Source: a virus. From it: a stretch of 35,012 bases of DNA. The position numbers and the translations under genes are program-made. Numbering within the stretch: position 1 is the stretch's first letter; every line of letters starts with the position of its first letter. This document shows, one piece after another, positions 5,748 through 12,757 of this stretch. Location of the stretch: positions 1-35,012 of the IMG/VR virus record IMGVR_UViG_3300028610_000705; one strand, given 5' to 3'. The notes under the pieces were generated by a model. The model ran no database searches. It was not told where the DNA came from and was given only the letters and a program-made list of their open reading frames with translations.

Positions 5748-6193
5748 GAGCAGGACTAGAGGATATAGAAAGAACGGGCAATTTTGGCGAAGAATTATCT
5801 AATAGGCCAGAGCCAGATAATTTTGAAAGGGTTGTATTTATCGATAGCGCGGGCGATACGTCGGTAGGGATACAGCCACAGCGATATGAGGTTAAGGGCT
5901 TGATAATTGACGAGGGGGCCGTTGAAAACGACCGGGAATCCACAAGGGAACTACTCAATACTTGCTTTAGCGAGATTTCGGGCGAGCCAGTAACCGTAAT
6001 ATTTGACGATGAACCAGACCCCGGCGACCAAGGCGACAGGAGAAGTTCGACAGACAGGAGAGTTGATCCCGACAACGTTGGTGGCAAAGTATTCCAAGTA
6101 GATCAAAGGTGGGGTAATAATTACAGGGAAAGGCGCAAAGAAATCAAAGACGGAATCGACGATGTAATAACCAGGGCGGGAAGCCACGAATAA
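5744..6193 (+). CDS. hypothetical acidic protein, 149 aa
   Basis: A 149-residue hydrophilic protein with no recognised domain. It is rich in Asp, Glu, Arg and Gly (DDEPDPGDQGDRRSSTDRR) and probably partly disordered in its second half. The first 70 residues may fold (VVFIDSAGDTSVGI, EVKGLIIDEGAVE). The start overlaps the methyltransferase stop (ATGA). It is the penultimate gene of the unit that ends at the 6497 terminator. Confidence 0.6.
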   Translation: MRAGLEDIERTGNFGEELSNRPEPDNFERVVFIDSAGDTSVGIQPQRYEVKGLIIDEGAVENDRESTRELLNTCFSEISGEPVTVIFDDEPDPGDQGDRRSSTDRRVDPDNVGGKVFQVDQRWGNNYRERRKEIKDGIDDVITRAGSHE

Positions 6194-6201
6194 GGAGCAG
6201 C

Positions 6202-6468
6202 ATGAAAGTAACGTGTAGCGGATGTGGCGAAAAAATGACCGTAAAAGCAACGGCAATTAAAAAGGCTGTCATTACTACTACAATAGAAGCAGATGGGGGA
6301 TTCATAACAGCAGATACATTGGGGGCGCATATCAATAGTATGGCGAAAACCTTAGAAGCGGTTGCTGAAAATCTTGGCAGTAAGGTATCGGTAGGCATAA
6401 ATGATATGTCAAAAACAGGAAATAAATACTCAATTGAATTTCTAGTATTAGAGATCAAAAAGAAATAA
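6202..6468 (+). CDS. hypothetical protein with N-terminal CxxC, 88 aa
   Basis: An 88-residue protein that begins MKVTCSGCGEKMTVKATAI. A single CxxC knuckle is followed by a Thr/Ala-rich strand and helix region and a basic C-terminus (EIKKK). With only one visible Cys pair, a full zinc site would need dimerisation or other ligands. AAGGAG about 4-5 bases upstream of the ATG is a good ribosome-binding site. It is the last gene before the terminator at 6497-6522. Confidence 0.65.
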   Translation: MKVTCSGCGEKMTVKATAIKKAVITTTIEADGGFITADTLGAHINSMAKTLEAVAENLGSKVSVGINDMSKTGNKYSIEFLVLEIKKK

Positions 6469-6496
6469 CCGCATAAACAAATCAAACGTGTTTATC

Positions 6497-6522
6497 AAGG
6501 GGCTGCTAACCTAGCCCCTTTT
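6497..6522 (+). terminator. Rho-independent terminator
   Basis: AAGGGGCT (6497-6504) pairs perfectly with AGCCCCTT (6513-6520) around an 8-base loop, and the T tract runs 6519-6522. It separates the early unit from the packaging genes. Confidence 0.8.
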
Positions 6523-6576
6523 GCATTTCCGAAACACCACCAAATACACCCCTAAAACGCTACAAAACACAATATA

Positions 6577-6605
6577 TTGCGTTTCCATCAATAATAACGT
6601 AAACT
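6577..6605 (+). promoter_or_regulatory. promoter for terminase unit (no operator)
   Basis: The -35 box is TTGCGT (6577-6582), then a 17-bp spacer and the -10 box TAAACT (6600-6605). This is the same promoter type as those with operators, but the spacer has no TATACYAGTATA palindrome. It lies 49 bases before the small terminase ATG. Downstream, GGCCAGTAGGCC (about 6614-6625) is a small inverted repeat that could be part of the packaging site, without direct support. Confidence 0.65.
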
Positions 6606-6654
6606 AGGGTCAGGCCAGTAGGCCACAGATTAGTAACCCAAGCAAGGGGAAGTT

Positions 6655-7182
6655 ATGGCTGGGAAGCCCAAATATAAAGACGCGAAAACAGAGTATGTAC
6701 AGACCCCAGGTAAGGGAATTGGGCTTCGAAAACTCGCGATACAGTGGGGGATACCGTTACGGACAATTGCAGGACATTCCAAGCAAGGCGGTTGGGTTTC
6801 CCTTCGTGAGCAGTATCACAACACTGTCGCAACACACTCGCGGAGCCAAGCAATTGCTGTTACGGCTGATAAACAAGCCCATATTAATATCAAGATTGCT
6901 GAAAGTCTCGTTTTGTGCGGTGATCTTGTGCATAAATGCCTTAAAACCCTCAATAAGCCACTCACCGATAAGAACTTTGGCAAGTTCAAATCTGCCGACC
7001 TTATACTCCGTAGCGTCAAATCAGCCACAGAAAGCATTAACAATCTCGACATCAGAGTTAAAGAAATCTATGGACCTGGAGATAGCAAAGACATCACTCC
7101 AGCAGATATTGCCGCAGCGGTTCGCGCCCTTGCGTTATCACAAGGAACAATACCGACTATTCCACGCTCCGAAATCAATTAG
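6655..7182 (+). CDS. terS: terminase small subunit
   Basis: A 175-residue protein directly upstream of the large terminase. The N-terminus carries a helix-turn-helix typical of phage small terminases: GIGLRKLAIQWGIPLRTIA followed by HSKQGGWVSLREQY. The middle is helical (oligomerisation) and the C-terminus is a probable large-subunit contact. The family forms a ring that recognises the packaging site and delivers DNA to TerL. AGGGGAAG about 4 bases before the ATG supports the start. The large subunit overlaps its last 113 bases in another frame, which is long but tolerable for a compact phage. Confidence 0.8.
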   Translation: MAGKPKYKDAKTEYVQTPGKGIGLRKLAIQWGIPLRTIAGHSKQGGWVSLREQYHNTVATHSRSQAIAVTADKQAHINIKIAESLVLCGDLVHKCLKTLNKPLTDKNFGKFKSADLILRSVKSATESINNLDIRVKEIYGPGDSKDITPADIAAAVRALALSQGTIPTIPRSEIN

Positions 7183-8389
7183 ATTTAGAATAGTATCGGC
7201 AGGCAGACGTTCCGGCAAGACCGAGAACGCCAAGCGATTCCTTGCACTCGAAGCGATGGAAAACGAAAACCACCGCTATGCAATATGTGCGCCTATTCGT
7301 CCACAGGCTAAAGCGATTTATTGGGACGATATGAAAGCCTTGCTTAAAGGCTCTTATTTGCCGTCGGGCGTATCTAAAACAGATTTATCTATCACGCTAA
7401 CCAACGGCACATTTATACAATTATTCGGGCTTGGTGGTAGTGGCGCAAACTCAGGCGCAGCCGCAAGGCTTGAGGGTACACCGTGGCATGGTGTACTTAT
7501 CGACGAATACGCCAAATGCCCGCCAGATGTTTTTGAAACCAATATCAGACCAATGCTTTCCGAGTTTAAGGATAGTTGGTGCTGGTTTGTAGGCAAACCC
7601 ACTGGGCGAAATCATTATTATGATTATTACTTGCGCGGGCTTTCAGATGATTACCCCGAATGGGATTCATATACATGGCCTAGTATTGATATTCTTGATC
7701 CCGAAGAAGTGGCCTCGGCCCAGCGCGAAATGGACGAGCGCACCTTTAGGCAGGAGTACGAAGGATCATTTGAATCGTATGAAGGGCTGCTTTACTATAA
7801 TTGGGATCGTAAGTATATCCGGCCGTTAGTCGAGGAGCCACTTTTACCGCTATGGATTACGAGCGACTTTAATAAATCGCCTATGAATTGGAACATCGCG
7901 CAAATTCCGTATGTTGGCAACATCCAACATTGCCGAATAATCGACCAAATTGACATAGCGTTTAACGCCAAAACGCCGCAAGCAATCGAAATGTTTATCA
8001 AGCGATATAAGCACAGGGAATATAAAGTAGTCTACATCACCGGGGATATGTCCGGCAGTCACGAATCGCATAGGGACTGGACGACCGATTACGCAATAAT
8101 GGGTACGGCACTCGAAAATGCAGGGTGGGAAGTTATCTGGCGCGTACCGAAGAAAAACCCTGGCATTAATAACCGGGTAAACGTCGGGTGCAGTATCATC
8201 GCACATGATCGACTACTAGTTGATCCTAAATGTACCCGGCTAATATATGATTTTGAGCGCAACGAGGGCGACGGCAAGGGCGCAAAAGATAAATCTGATC
8301 TTCTACAAACCCACGCCTCAGATAACTTTGATTATTTGATGTGGGCCGCATTTGGAAACCAATTCTTCGGATCGAAAGTAACACAATAA
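7070..8389 (+). CDS. terL: terminase large subunit
   Basis: A 439-residue packaging motor. The N-terminal ATPase has an adenine-binding region (LRYHKEQYRLF), Walker A GRRSGKT at about residues 45-51 and Walker B VLIDEY at 142-147 with Asp145 and Glu146. The coupling motif is WFVGKPTGR. The C-terminal RNase H-like nuclease shows candidate metal ligands Asp266 (ITSDFNKSP), Asp326 (ITGDMSGS) and Asp418 (HASDNFDYLMWAA). ATG 7070 gives a normal-length protein. The frame stays open much further upstream, but that part is only a shadow of terS. The ribosome-binding site at 7070 is weak, and a TTG at 7130 is an alternative start. Confidence 0.92.
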   Translation: MDLEIAKTSLQQILPQRFAPLRYHKEQYRLFHAPKSIRFRIVSAGRRSGKTENAKRFLALEAMENENHRYAICAPIRPQAKAIYWDDMKALLKGSYLPSGVSKTDLSITLTNGTFIQLFGLGGSGANSGAAARLEGTPWHGVLIDEYAKCPPDVFETNIRPMLSEFKDSWCWFVGKPTGRNHYYDYYLRGLSDDYPEWDSYTWPSIDILDPEEVASAQREMDERTFRQEYEGSFESYEGLLYYNWDRKYIRPLVEEPLLPLWITSDFNKSPMNWNIAQIPYVGNIQHCRIIDQIDIAFNAKTPQAIEMFIKRYKHREYKVVYITGDMSGSHESHRDWTTDYAIMGTALENAGWEVIWRVPKKNPGINNRVNVGCSIIAHDRLLVDPKCTRLIYDFERNEGDGKGAKDKSDLLQTHASDNFDYLMWAAFGNQFFGSKVTQ

Positions 8390-8638
8390 GGTAATATTAT
8401 GAGTGAGAGATTGTTAGAAATACTATATGATTATCATAAGACATCCTTTGATGATTGGTCATTAACGGCAGAGACAGTCAAGAAAATTGATGTCCTTTAC
8501 CAATCCCAACTTGTTGAAGCCAACACCGAGATAGCGAAACTAGAAAAGGAATTATGCAAGACGTATAATTCTGTTGCCGAAATGTTAAACGAGTATAGAA
8601 TTAACCATCCAACCGAAATTAATGGGTAATATTATGAG
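8390..8638 (+). repeat. 14-bp direct repeat flanking the small gene between terL and portal
   Basis: GGTAATATTATGAG occurs exactly at 8390-8403 and again at 8625-8638. Each copy covers the ribosome-binding and start-codon region, the first of the 8399 gene and the second of the portal. The 235 bp between equivalent points is exactly the small gene. Recombination between the copies would remove it and leave terL joined to the portal with an intact start. Confidence 0.8.
8399..8629 (+). CDS. small coiled-coil protein, 76 aa
   Basis: A 76-residue, wholly helical, charged protein with a coiled-coil-like stretch (VEANTEIAKLEKELCK). It lies between terL and portal and is bounded by a 14-bp direct repeat that includes its own start region, so it looks like an inserted or duplicated cassette. 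AAGG upstream (TAAGGTAATATT) could serve as ribosome-binding site. No family recognised. A virion or packaging accessory role would fit the position, without direct support. Confidence 0.65.
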   Translation: MSERLLEILYDYHKTSFDDWSLTAETVKKIDVLYQSQLVEANTEIAKLEKELCKTYNSVAEMLNEYRINHPTEING

Positions 8639-10202
8639 CACTTTGAATTTACGCGAAGCATCACAACAAGCACTATCAGGACATATTGCCCAAGTGACAC
8701 ATGACGACCTAGACATTAGAAAAACTAAAGCCGAATTGCGCGACTTGTTTCTGGATATGGATTCAGGGGTAATCACAAGCGTTTTGAAAAGTGATTTATC
8801 GAAGTATATGGATGTCAAAGACATTAATAACATGCGTATTATATCGCTAGATCAGTACGTCGAGGTATTCATGCAGAACCTTTTGCATGTCTACGATTCA
8901 CAGCCTGCGGTGACGTTTACGCAAGAAGCCACAGAGGAACTTGACGACGACGGCAACCCGGCTATACCAGAGGAGTCCGAGGATCAAACCCGCTTCCGGG
9001 CATTGCTTGAGGAAGTCAATATTACCGAAGTATTTAGAACTAATCTAATCCAGGCCCGGCTACACAATACCACGCTCTGCGAAGTGAAATATAACAAGAC
9101 CCGAAAAAAGATGTTTGTGCAAACTGGCTTTAATATAGGCAATTCATGGGTAAGCCCGTTCGATGATTTCTGGACTGATTGGGAAGTATTCGCCTACGAA
9201 AAAATTACCGCCGATGATACTCATGTATGGGTTGTATGGGATAGGATAGATGAAGATACGACAGAGGTTTATTTGTTTACTACGAAAGAATCTGTATGGC
9301 CCAATTTCAGCGCAACAGATAAGAATAAGCACCTAACTAACGGCGATAAAACGCCACTGCCAGGGAATGAAGATTTTGTCTATCCTAAAGCCGAGGGTAG
9401 CGATATGGACTCGCCAATCATTACCTATCGCTATAACAAGCATACGGATTTCTGGGGCAATGGTATGGATTCGCTGATCGAAATAGTACGCTCTGTAAAT
9501 GTGTTACTCTCGGTTGCCAATGATGATACGATCCAAGAGACTATCCGGCTGTTAGTATTAAACTTTCACCCTACCGGAAGTACGGGCGAAAAGGCGCAGA
9601 TTAAGGGTGGCATTAGAAACCCAATTACTGCAGGTAATCCAGCACCAGGGCAAGACAACGACCCGAAAATGCAACTATTGCAAGCCGAATTATTCAACGA
9701 TGATATTATAAAATTCGTTGAAACCTTGCTAGATATGATCTCCAATATGTTCGAGATCGACAACCCAATAGTGAGCGACGTTAAAGAAACGCTGTCAGGG
9801 ATCGCTCTACGGCTTCGTGCGGAGCCTTTAATGCAGCACTGGCGGGAAGATATAGGCCGGGTAATGAAGCCCGATATGGAACTACTAGAGGCGTTGATTA
9901 ACGTCAATAATCTAAACCGCCCCAAGAATCAGATTGATGTAAAAATACTGGACTCTATTTTGCTGGACTATGTAGAGCCAAACGTAGTAAAGGACGAGGA
10001 GGGCGAATTTGCTCTGGAAGTAAAAAAATGGCCCCTTGGTTTAAGTAACCCTGTCCTATGGGCGCAACGCCAAAACCGTGAAATGTCAGCAATCGAGGCG
10101 AAGGCGTGGATCTTGAAAAATAAACAGGTAACTAGCGAATTACAGGGACAAGCCCTCAGTCTACGAACCGAAGGTTTATCAGAGCCGGGGCTTGATGTAT
10201 AA
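8634..10202 (+). CDS. portal protein, SPP1 gp6-like
   Basis: A 522-residue protein immediately after terL, the usual place for the dodecameric portal through which DNA enters the capsid. Family-like features are a long central wing region, IVRSVNVLLSVANDD, then a stem helix (DDIIKFVETLLDMISNMFEI), then SGIALRLRAEPLMQHW, which closely resembles SPP1 Gp6-type portals. The C-terminal 100 residues are helical and end in a flexible tail. ATG 8634 is chosen over the in-frame ATG at 8622 because GGGTAA just upstream mirrors the repeated start of the preceding gene. The stop TAA is part of the 10-bp repeat bordering the SpeD/DUF3326 cassette. Confidence 0.85.
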   Translation: MSTLNLREASQQALSGHIAQVTHDDLDIRKTKAELRDLFLDMDSGVITSVLKSDLSKYMDVKDINNMRIISLDQYVEVFMQNLLHVYDSQPAVTFTQEATEELDDDGNPAIPEESEDQTRFRALLEEVNITEVFRTNLIQARLHNTTLCEVKYNKTRKKMFVQTGFNIGNSWVSPFDDFWTDWEVFAYEKITADDTHVWVVWDRIDEDTTEVYLFTTKESVWPNFSATDKNKHLTNGDKTPLPGNEDFVYPKAEGSDMDSPIITYRYNKHTDFWGNGMDSLIEIVRSVNVLLSVANDDTIQETIRLLVLNFHPTGSTGEKAQIKGGIRNPITAGNPAPGQDNDPKMQLLQAELFNDDIIKFVETLLDMISNMFEIDNPIVSDVKETLSGIALRLRAEPLMQHWREDIGRVMKPDMELLEALINVNNLNRPKNQIDVKILDSILLDYVEPNVVKDEEGEFALEVKKWPLGLSNPVLWAQRQNREMSAIEAKAWILKNKQVTSELQGQALSLRTEGLSEPGLDV

Positions 10203-11561
10203 TGCATAGGAGAAATATGTACGGCAAAAGCATTAGCGTTGATCTACATAACTGTAACTCGGAACATTTCAACAGGCGGGATTTACGAAGATTCATTAAA
10301 ATTCTATGTGTTGAGATAGATATGATCCCCGCTAAATTAGTGTGGTGGGATTATGGGGGCGACGAGCAGTCTAAAGCAGAAGCCCCACCCCATTTAAAAG
10401 GCGTATCTATGGTGCAATTTATCGAAACTAGCACTATCGTTATACACACTTTGGATGATCTTAAGGCGGTGTATTTAGATTTGTTTTCATGTGGTGAGTT
10501 TGACGGAAAGGCCGCAGCACAATTTGTAGCGGATTATTTCGAGGGCGACATAGTAACCTTTAATGAAGTAGGGCGGAAATGAATACAGTTTTTATCGTGC
10601 CGACAGGCATAGGTGCTGAGATTGGTGGACACGCAGGGGACGCGATGCCAGCCGCTAATTTAATTGCCTCAATAAGCAATTTAATGATTACACATCCAAA
10701 TGTATATAATGCGTCGGATATAAATGAAATTCCCGCAAATGCCTTATATGTCGAAGGCAGTATGCTAGATAATTTTTTGAGCGGGCGACATGGCTTAAAA
10801 AAAGTATTTTCAAATAGGATTTTAGTTGCCGTTAATGCTCCTGTCAATCCAGAGACAATCAACGCTGTTTCGGCTGCTCGTGCTACATTGGGGGCGAACG
10901 TCTCGATTGTTGAATTAGAGACACCGCTTGTAATGGAGGCAAGGATTGAAAATGGATTGGCTACGGGCAGTATTGCCGGACATAAGCAATTATGTCAACA
11001 GGTTTCGGCCCTTGAATTTGATGCGCTTGCCTTGGCTACATCAATTACATTCCCATCTAGTGAGTCCAAGAAGTATTTTCGAGAGGGTGGCGTAAACCCT
11101 TGGGGGGCAGTGGAAGCAATGGCCTCAAAACTTATTAGTAGCGAGTTAGGCAAGCCTGTGGCTCATGCACCGATAGAGCATGAAGAAATGATGCTTTTCA
11201 ATGAAGTTGTTGACCCTAGAATGGCAGCGGAAATGGTATCGCTTGCATATATACATTGTGTACTCAAGGGATTGCATAAAGCCCCTCAAATTGGTGATGA
11301 AATCTATTCAAATGATGTTGATTGCTTGATAACGCCAGCGGGATGTTGTGGCCCTCCTCATATGGCCTTTATTGCTATGGGCAAACCAATTATTGTAGTT
11401 AAAGAAAATACAACAATTGGGGACGAAAAAATCATCTATAAAAATTTAATATACGTTGAAAATTATTTAGAAGCCGCGGGAGTCGTCGCTGCAATTAAAG
11501 CAGGGATTTCTATTGAATCACTCTCTAGGCCCCTAGCCTCAACTAAAGTTTTGTATAATGC
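10196..11561 (+). repeat. 10-bp direct repeat flanking the SpeD-like/DUF3326 cassette
   Basis: TGTATAATGC is present exactly at 10196-10205 and 11552-11561. Both copies include a TAATG element. The first holds the portal stop and a spurious ATG. The second holds the start codon of the gene at 11558. Removing one copy plus the DNA between them would join the portal stop to the 11558 start as an ordinary TAATG junction. This suggests that the two-gene cassette was inserted at that point. Confidence 0.7.
10217..10582 (+). CDS. SpeD-like pyruvoyl-dependent decarboxylase (AdoMet decarboxylase family)
   Basis: A 121-residue protein, the length of single-chain prokaryotic AdoMet decarboxylase proenzymes. 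It aligns by eye with that family. The autocleavage region is TSTIVIHT, with Ser72 at the pyruvoyl-forming serine and His77 at the processing histidine. LDLFSCGE then places Cys92 at the catalytic acid. GVS before the cleavage site is also kept. The residue before the serine is Thr instead of the usual Glu. The family makes decarboxylated SAM for spermidine synthesis, but some homologues act on arginine or ornithine, so the substrate is open. ATG 10217 is chosen for AGGAG at 10208-10212, although the gap is short. Coupled by ATGA to the DUF3326 gene. Confidence 0.75.
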   Translation: MYGKSISVDLHNCNSEHFNRRDLRRFIKILCVEIDMIPAKLVWWDYGGDEQSKAEAPPHLKGVSMVQFIETSTIVIHTLDDLKAVYLDLFSCGEFDGKAAAQFVADYFEGDIVTFNEVGRK

Positions 11562-11565
11562 CTGA
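10579..11565 (+). CDS. DUF3326-like protein
   Basis: A 328-residue protein matching, from memory, the DUF3326 family known mainly from cyanobacteria and other bacteria. Recognisable stretches are VFIVPTGIGAEIGGHAGDA near the N-terminus, THPNVYNASDINEIP, ALYVEGSMLDNFL, NPWGAVEAMASKLIS and LITPAGCCGPPHMAF with VVKENTT. The function of the family is not established to my knowledge. The conserved Gly-rich motifs and paired CC suggest an enzyme. It is unusual among structural genes. It overlaps the SpeD-like gene by ATGA and its base composition looks more AT-rich than its neighbours (not computed). The two probably act together. Confidence 0.7.
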   Translation: MNTVFIVPTGIGAEIGGHAGDAMPAANLIASISNLMITHPNVYNASDINEIPANALYVEGSMLDNFLSGRHGLKKVFSNRILVAVNAPVNPETINAVSAARATLGANVSIVELETPLVMEARIENGLATGSIAGHKQLCQQVSALEFDALALATSITFPSSESKKYFREGGVNPWGAVEAMASKLISSELGKPVAHAPIEHEEMMLFNEVVDPRMAAEMVSLAYIHCVLKGLHKAPQIGDEIYSNDVDCLITPAGCCGPPHMAFIAMGKPIIVVKENTTIGDEKIIYKNLIYVENYLEAAGVVAAIKAGISIESLSRPLASTKVLYNA

Positions 11566-11809
11566 AACGATCATCGCAAAAGAAGCAAAAATGACGGTGA
11601 TTAACGAGCAGATTGCCAAAGATGCGCTATTACTTTTGAAGGCGGTTGATATGCGTAAAGTATTGGACGATCCTAATTTTATGGACGAATTGAGCCGGGA
11701 ATTTATTAGGCAGCACATGGACGATATAAAAAAGGGATTGAAGGTTGGCGATGAATTGGTAGATTTGATCTTGAGTAATAAGGCGTTGAGGGAGCAACAA
11801 AATGACTGA
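11558..11809 (+). CDS. hypothetical helical protein, 83 aa
   Basis: An 83-residue helical, charged protein without recognised domain (DELSREFIRQHMDDIKKGL, VGDELVDLILSNKALREQ). The ATG at 11558 lies within the 10-bp repeat bordering the inserted cassette and has no strong ribosome-binding site now. Before insertion it would have followed the portal stop directly as TAATG. ATG 11591 is an alternative start. It sits between the cassette and the peptidase gene, overlapping the latter by 8 bases. A small head or packaging accessory protein is possible. Confidence 0.6.
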   Translation: MPETIIAKEAKMTVINEQIAKDALLLLKAVDMRKVLDDPNFMDELSREFIRQHMDDIKKGLKVGDELVDLILSNKALREQQND

Positions 11810-12287
11810 GATAGTGAAACAATATGACAATTGGTCGTGCATGGCCTGTGTTGCCGCAATGATTACAGGCGAAACCCTTCAGGATGTAGTTGATTTTGTA
11901 GGGCATGATGGGTCGGCAGTAGTAGAATGGTCAGATCATCCAGATAAAAAAGAAGGCTTTCAACTGTATGAAATTGATCAATATTTAATGTCGCGGGGAT
12001 ATTCTTTTGCAGCAGAATTAACAGTAAGGGATCAGGCGCAAATTGGCGACAAGAGTGTTGATTGTGAAGTTGATTTTTCACTGGCTATGGTATTGATTGC
12101 AAAAAGCCCAAGCCTAGAGGGTTGCACCCATGCAATGTATTGGGATGGACAGACGGTATTTGATCCAAAGCCAGATGTAATAGGCCATAGATTATTAAAA
12201 GATTATGAAATAATTAGTCTGCAAATTGTCCACGAATATGGGCCACGCGAAAGGCTTTCTTGGCATGATAGAAAAGCCGCTGGATAA
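11802..12287 (+). CDS. C39/papain-like cysteine peptidase
   Basis: A 161-residue protein with the order of a C39/papain-type peptidase. Gln7 lies six residues before the candidate nucleophile Cys13 in NWSCMACVAAMI. His110 in GCTHAMYWDG and Asp121 in VFDPKP complete a Q-C-H-D set. The His-strand-turn-strand-Asp pattern is characteristic of the fold. A bacteriocin-transporter role is excluded by the absence of a transporter. Possible roles are virion protein processing, cell-wall or peptide cleavage at lysis, or a host-directed protease. GAGGGAG seven bases before the ATG is a strong ribosome-binding site. Confidence 0.65.
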   Translation: MTEIVKQYDNWSCMACVAAMITGETLQDVVDFVGHDGSAVVEWSDHPDKKEGFQLYEIDQYLMSRGYSFAAELTVRDQAQIGDKSVDCEVDFSLAMVLIAKSPSLEGCTHAMYWDGQTVFDPKPDVIGHRLLKDYEIISLQIVHEYGPRERLSWHDRKAAG

Positions 12288-12289
12288 CA

Positions 12290-12757
12290 GTGAAAACTAA
12301 CGCCAAACAAGTAAGCAACGAAGTCGAATCCCTTGCAAGGGCGATCCACAAGGACGGGGTAAAACATACCAACCTAGCGGCCCAGGCAGCAAAGAAGGGT
12401 ATTCGTGACTCGATACTTGCGCAGAAAAAGATTAACGGGCAATCCAGGGGCAATATAAGAGCCTCAACCGCGAAGGCGAAGCGGAAAAAAGGTTCATCCA
12501 CGCCACAAGTACCACTCAGGGACAAAGGCATAATGCTCAACGTCAATATAACAACCGCAACGCTGAACAATCCCAAGTCGGTATTAACGCCACCCAAAAG
12601 CCGGGAGCGCGTGGGTCAAAAGAATTTCGACGTAGCAGCACATCACCAAGAGGGCAGGCTCGGGCCTTGGTTTGGCACATCGCCGGAAGCGAAACGGGCG
12701 GCGGATCGCTTAACGCTCGAAATTGGCAAAACCGCACTAGCAAGGTTTAATAGATAA
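12290..12757 (+). CDS. virion morphogenesis protein, Mu gpG / P2 gpS-like
   Basis: A 155-residue basic protein. The N-terminal half is Lys/Arg/Ala-rich and helical. The second half has the family pattern of phage virion morphogenesis proteins: PLRDKGIMLNVNI, then AHHQEGRLGPWFGTSPEAKRAADRL, which resembles the usual IHQFGG...FLGLS...-helix ending. Members act in tail completion or head-tail joining. The start is GTG 12290, three bases after the previous stop. No better start is visible in frame. The stop overlaps the Mu gpF-like gene (TAATG). Confidence 0.6.
   Translation: MKTNAKQVSNEVESLARAIHKDGVKHTNLAAQAAKKGIRDSILAQKKINGQSRGNIRASTAKAKRKKGSSTPQVPLRDKGIMLNVNITTATLNNPKSVLTPPKSRERVGQKNFDVAAHHQEGRLGPWFGTSPEAKRAADRLTLEIGKTALARFNR

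Noticed and set aside
6695-7069. Upstream extension of the large terminase frame
   Set aside because: The frame is open for 125 more codons, but this part is a shadow of the small terminase gene, and the resulting protein would be far longer than usual at its N-terminus.
8950-8990. Frameshift or gene split in the portal gene
   Set aside because: The acidic DDDGNPAIPEESE region looks unusual but the frame is open throughout and the protein length is normal for portals.
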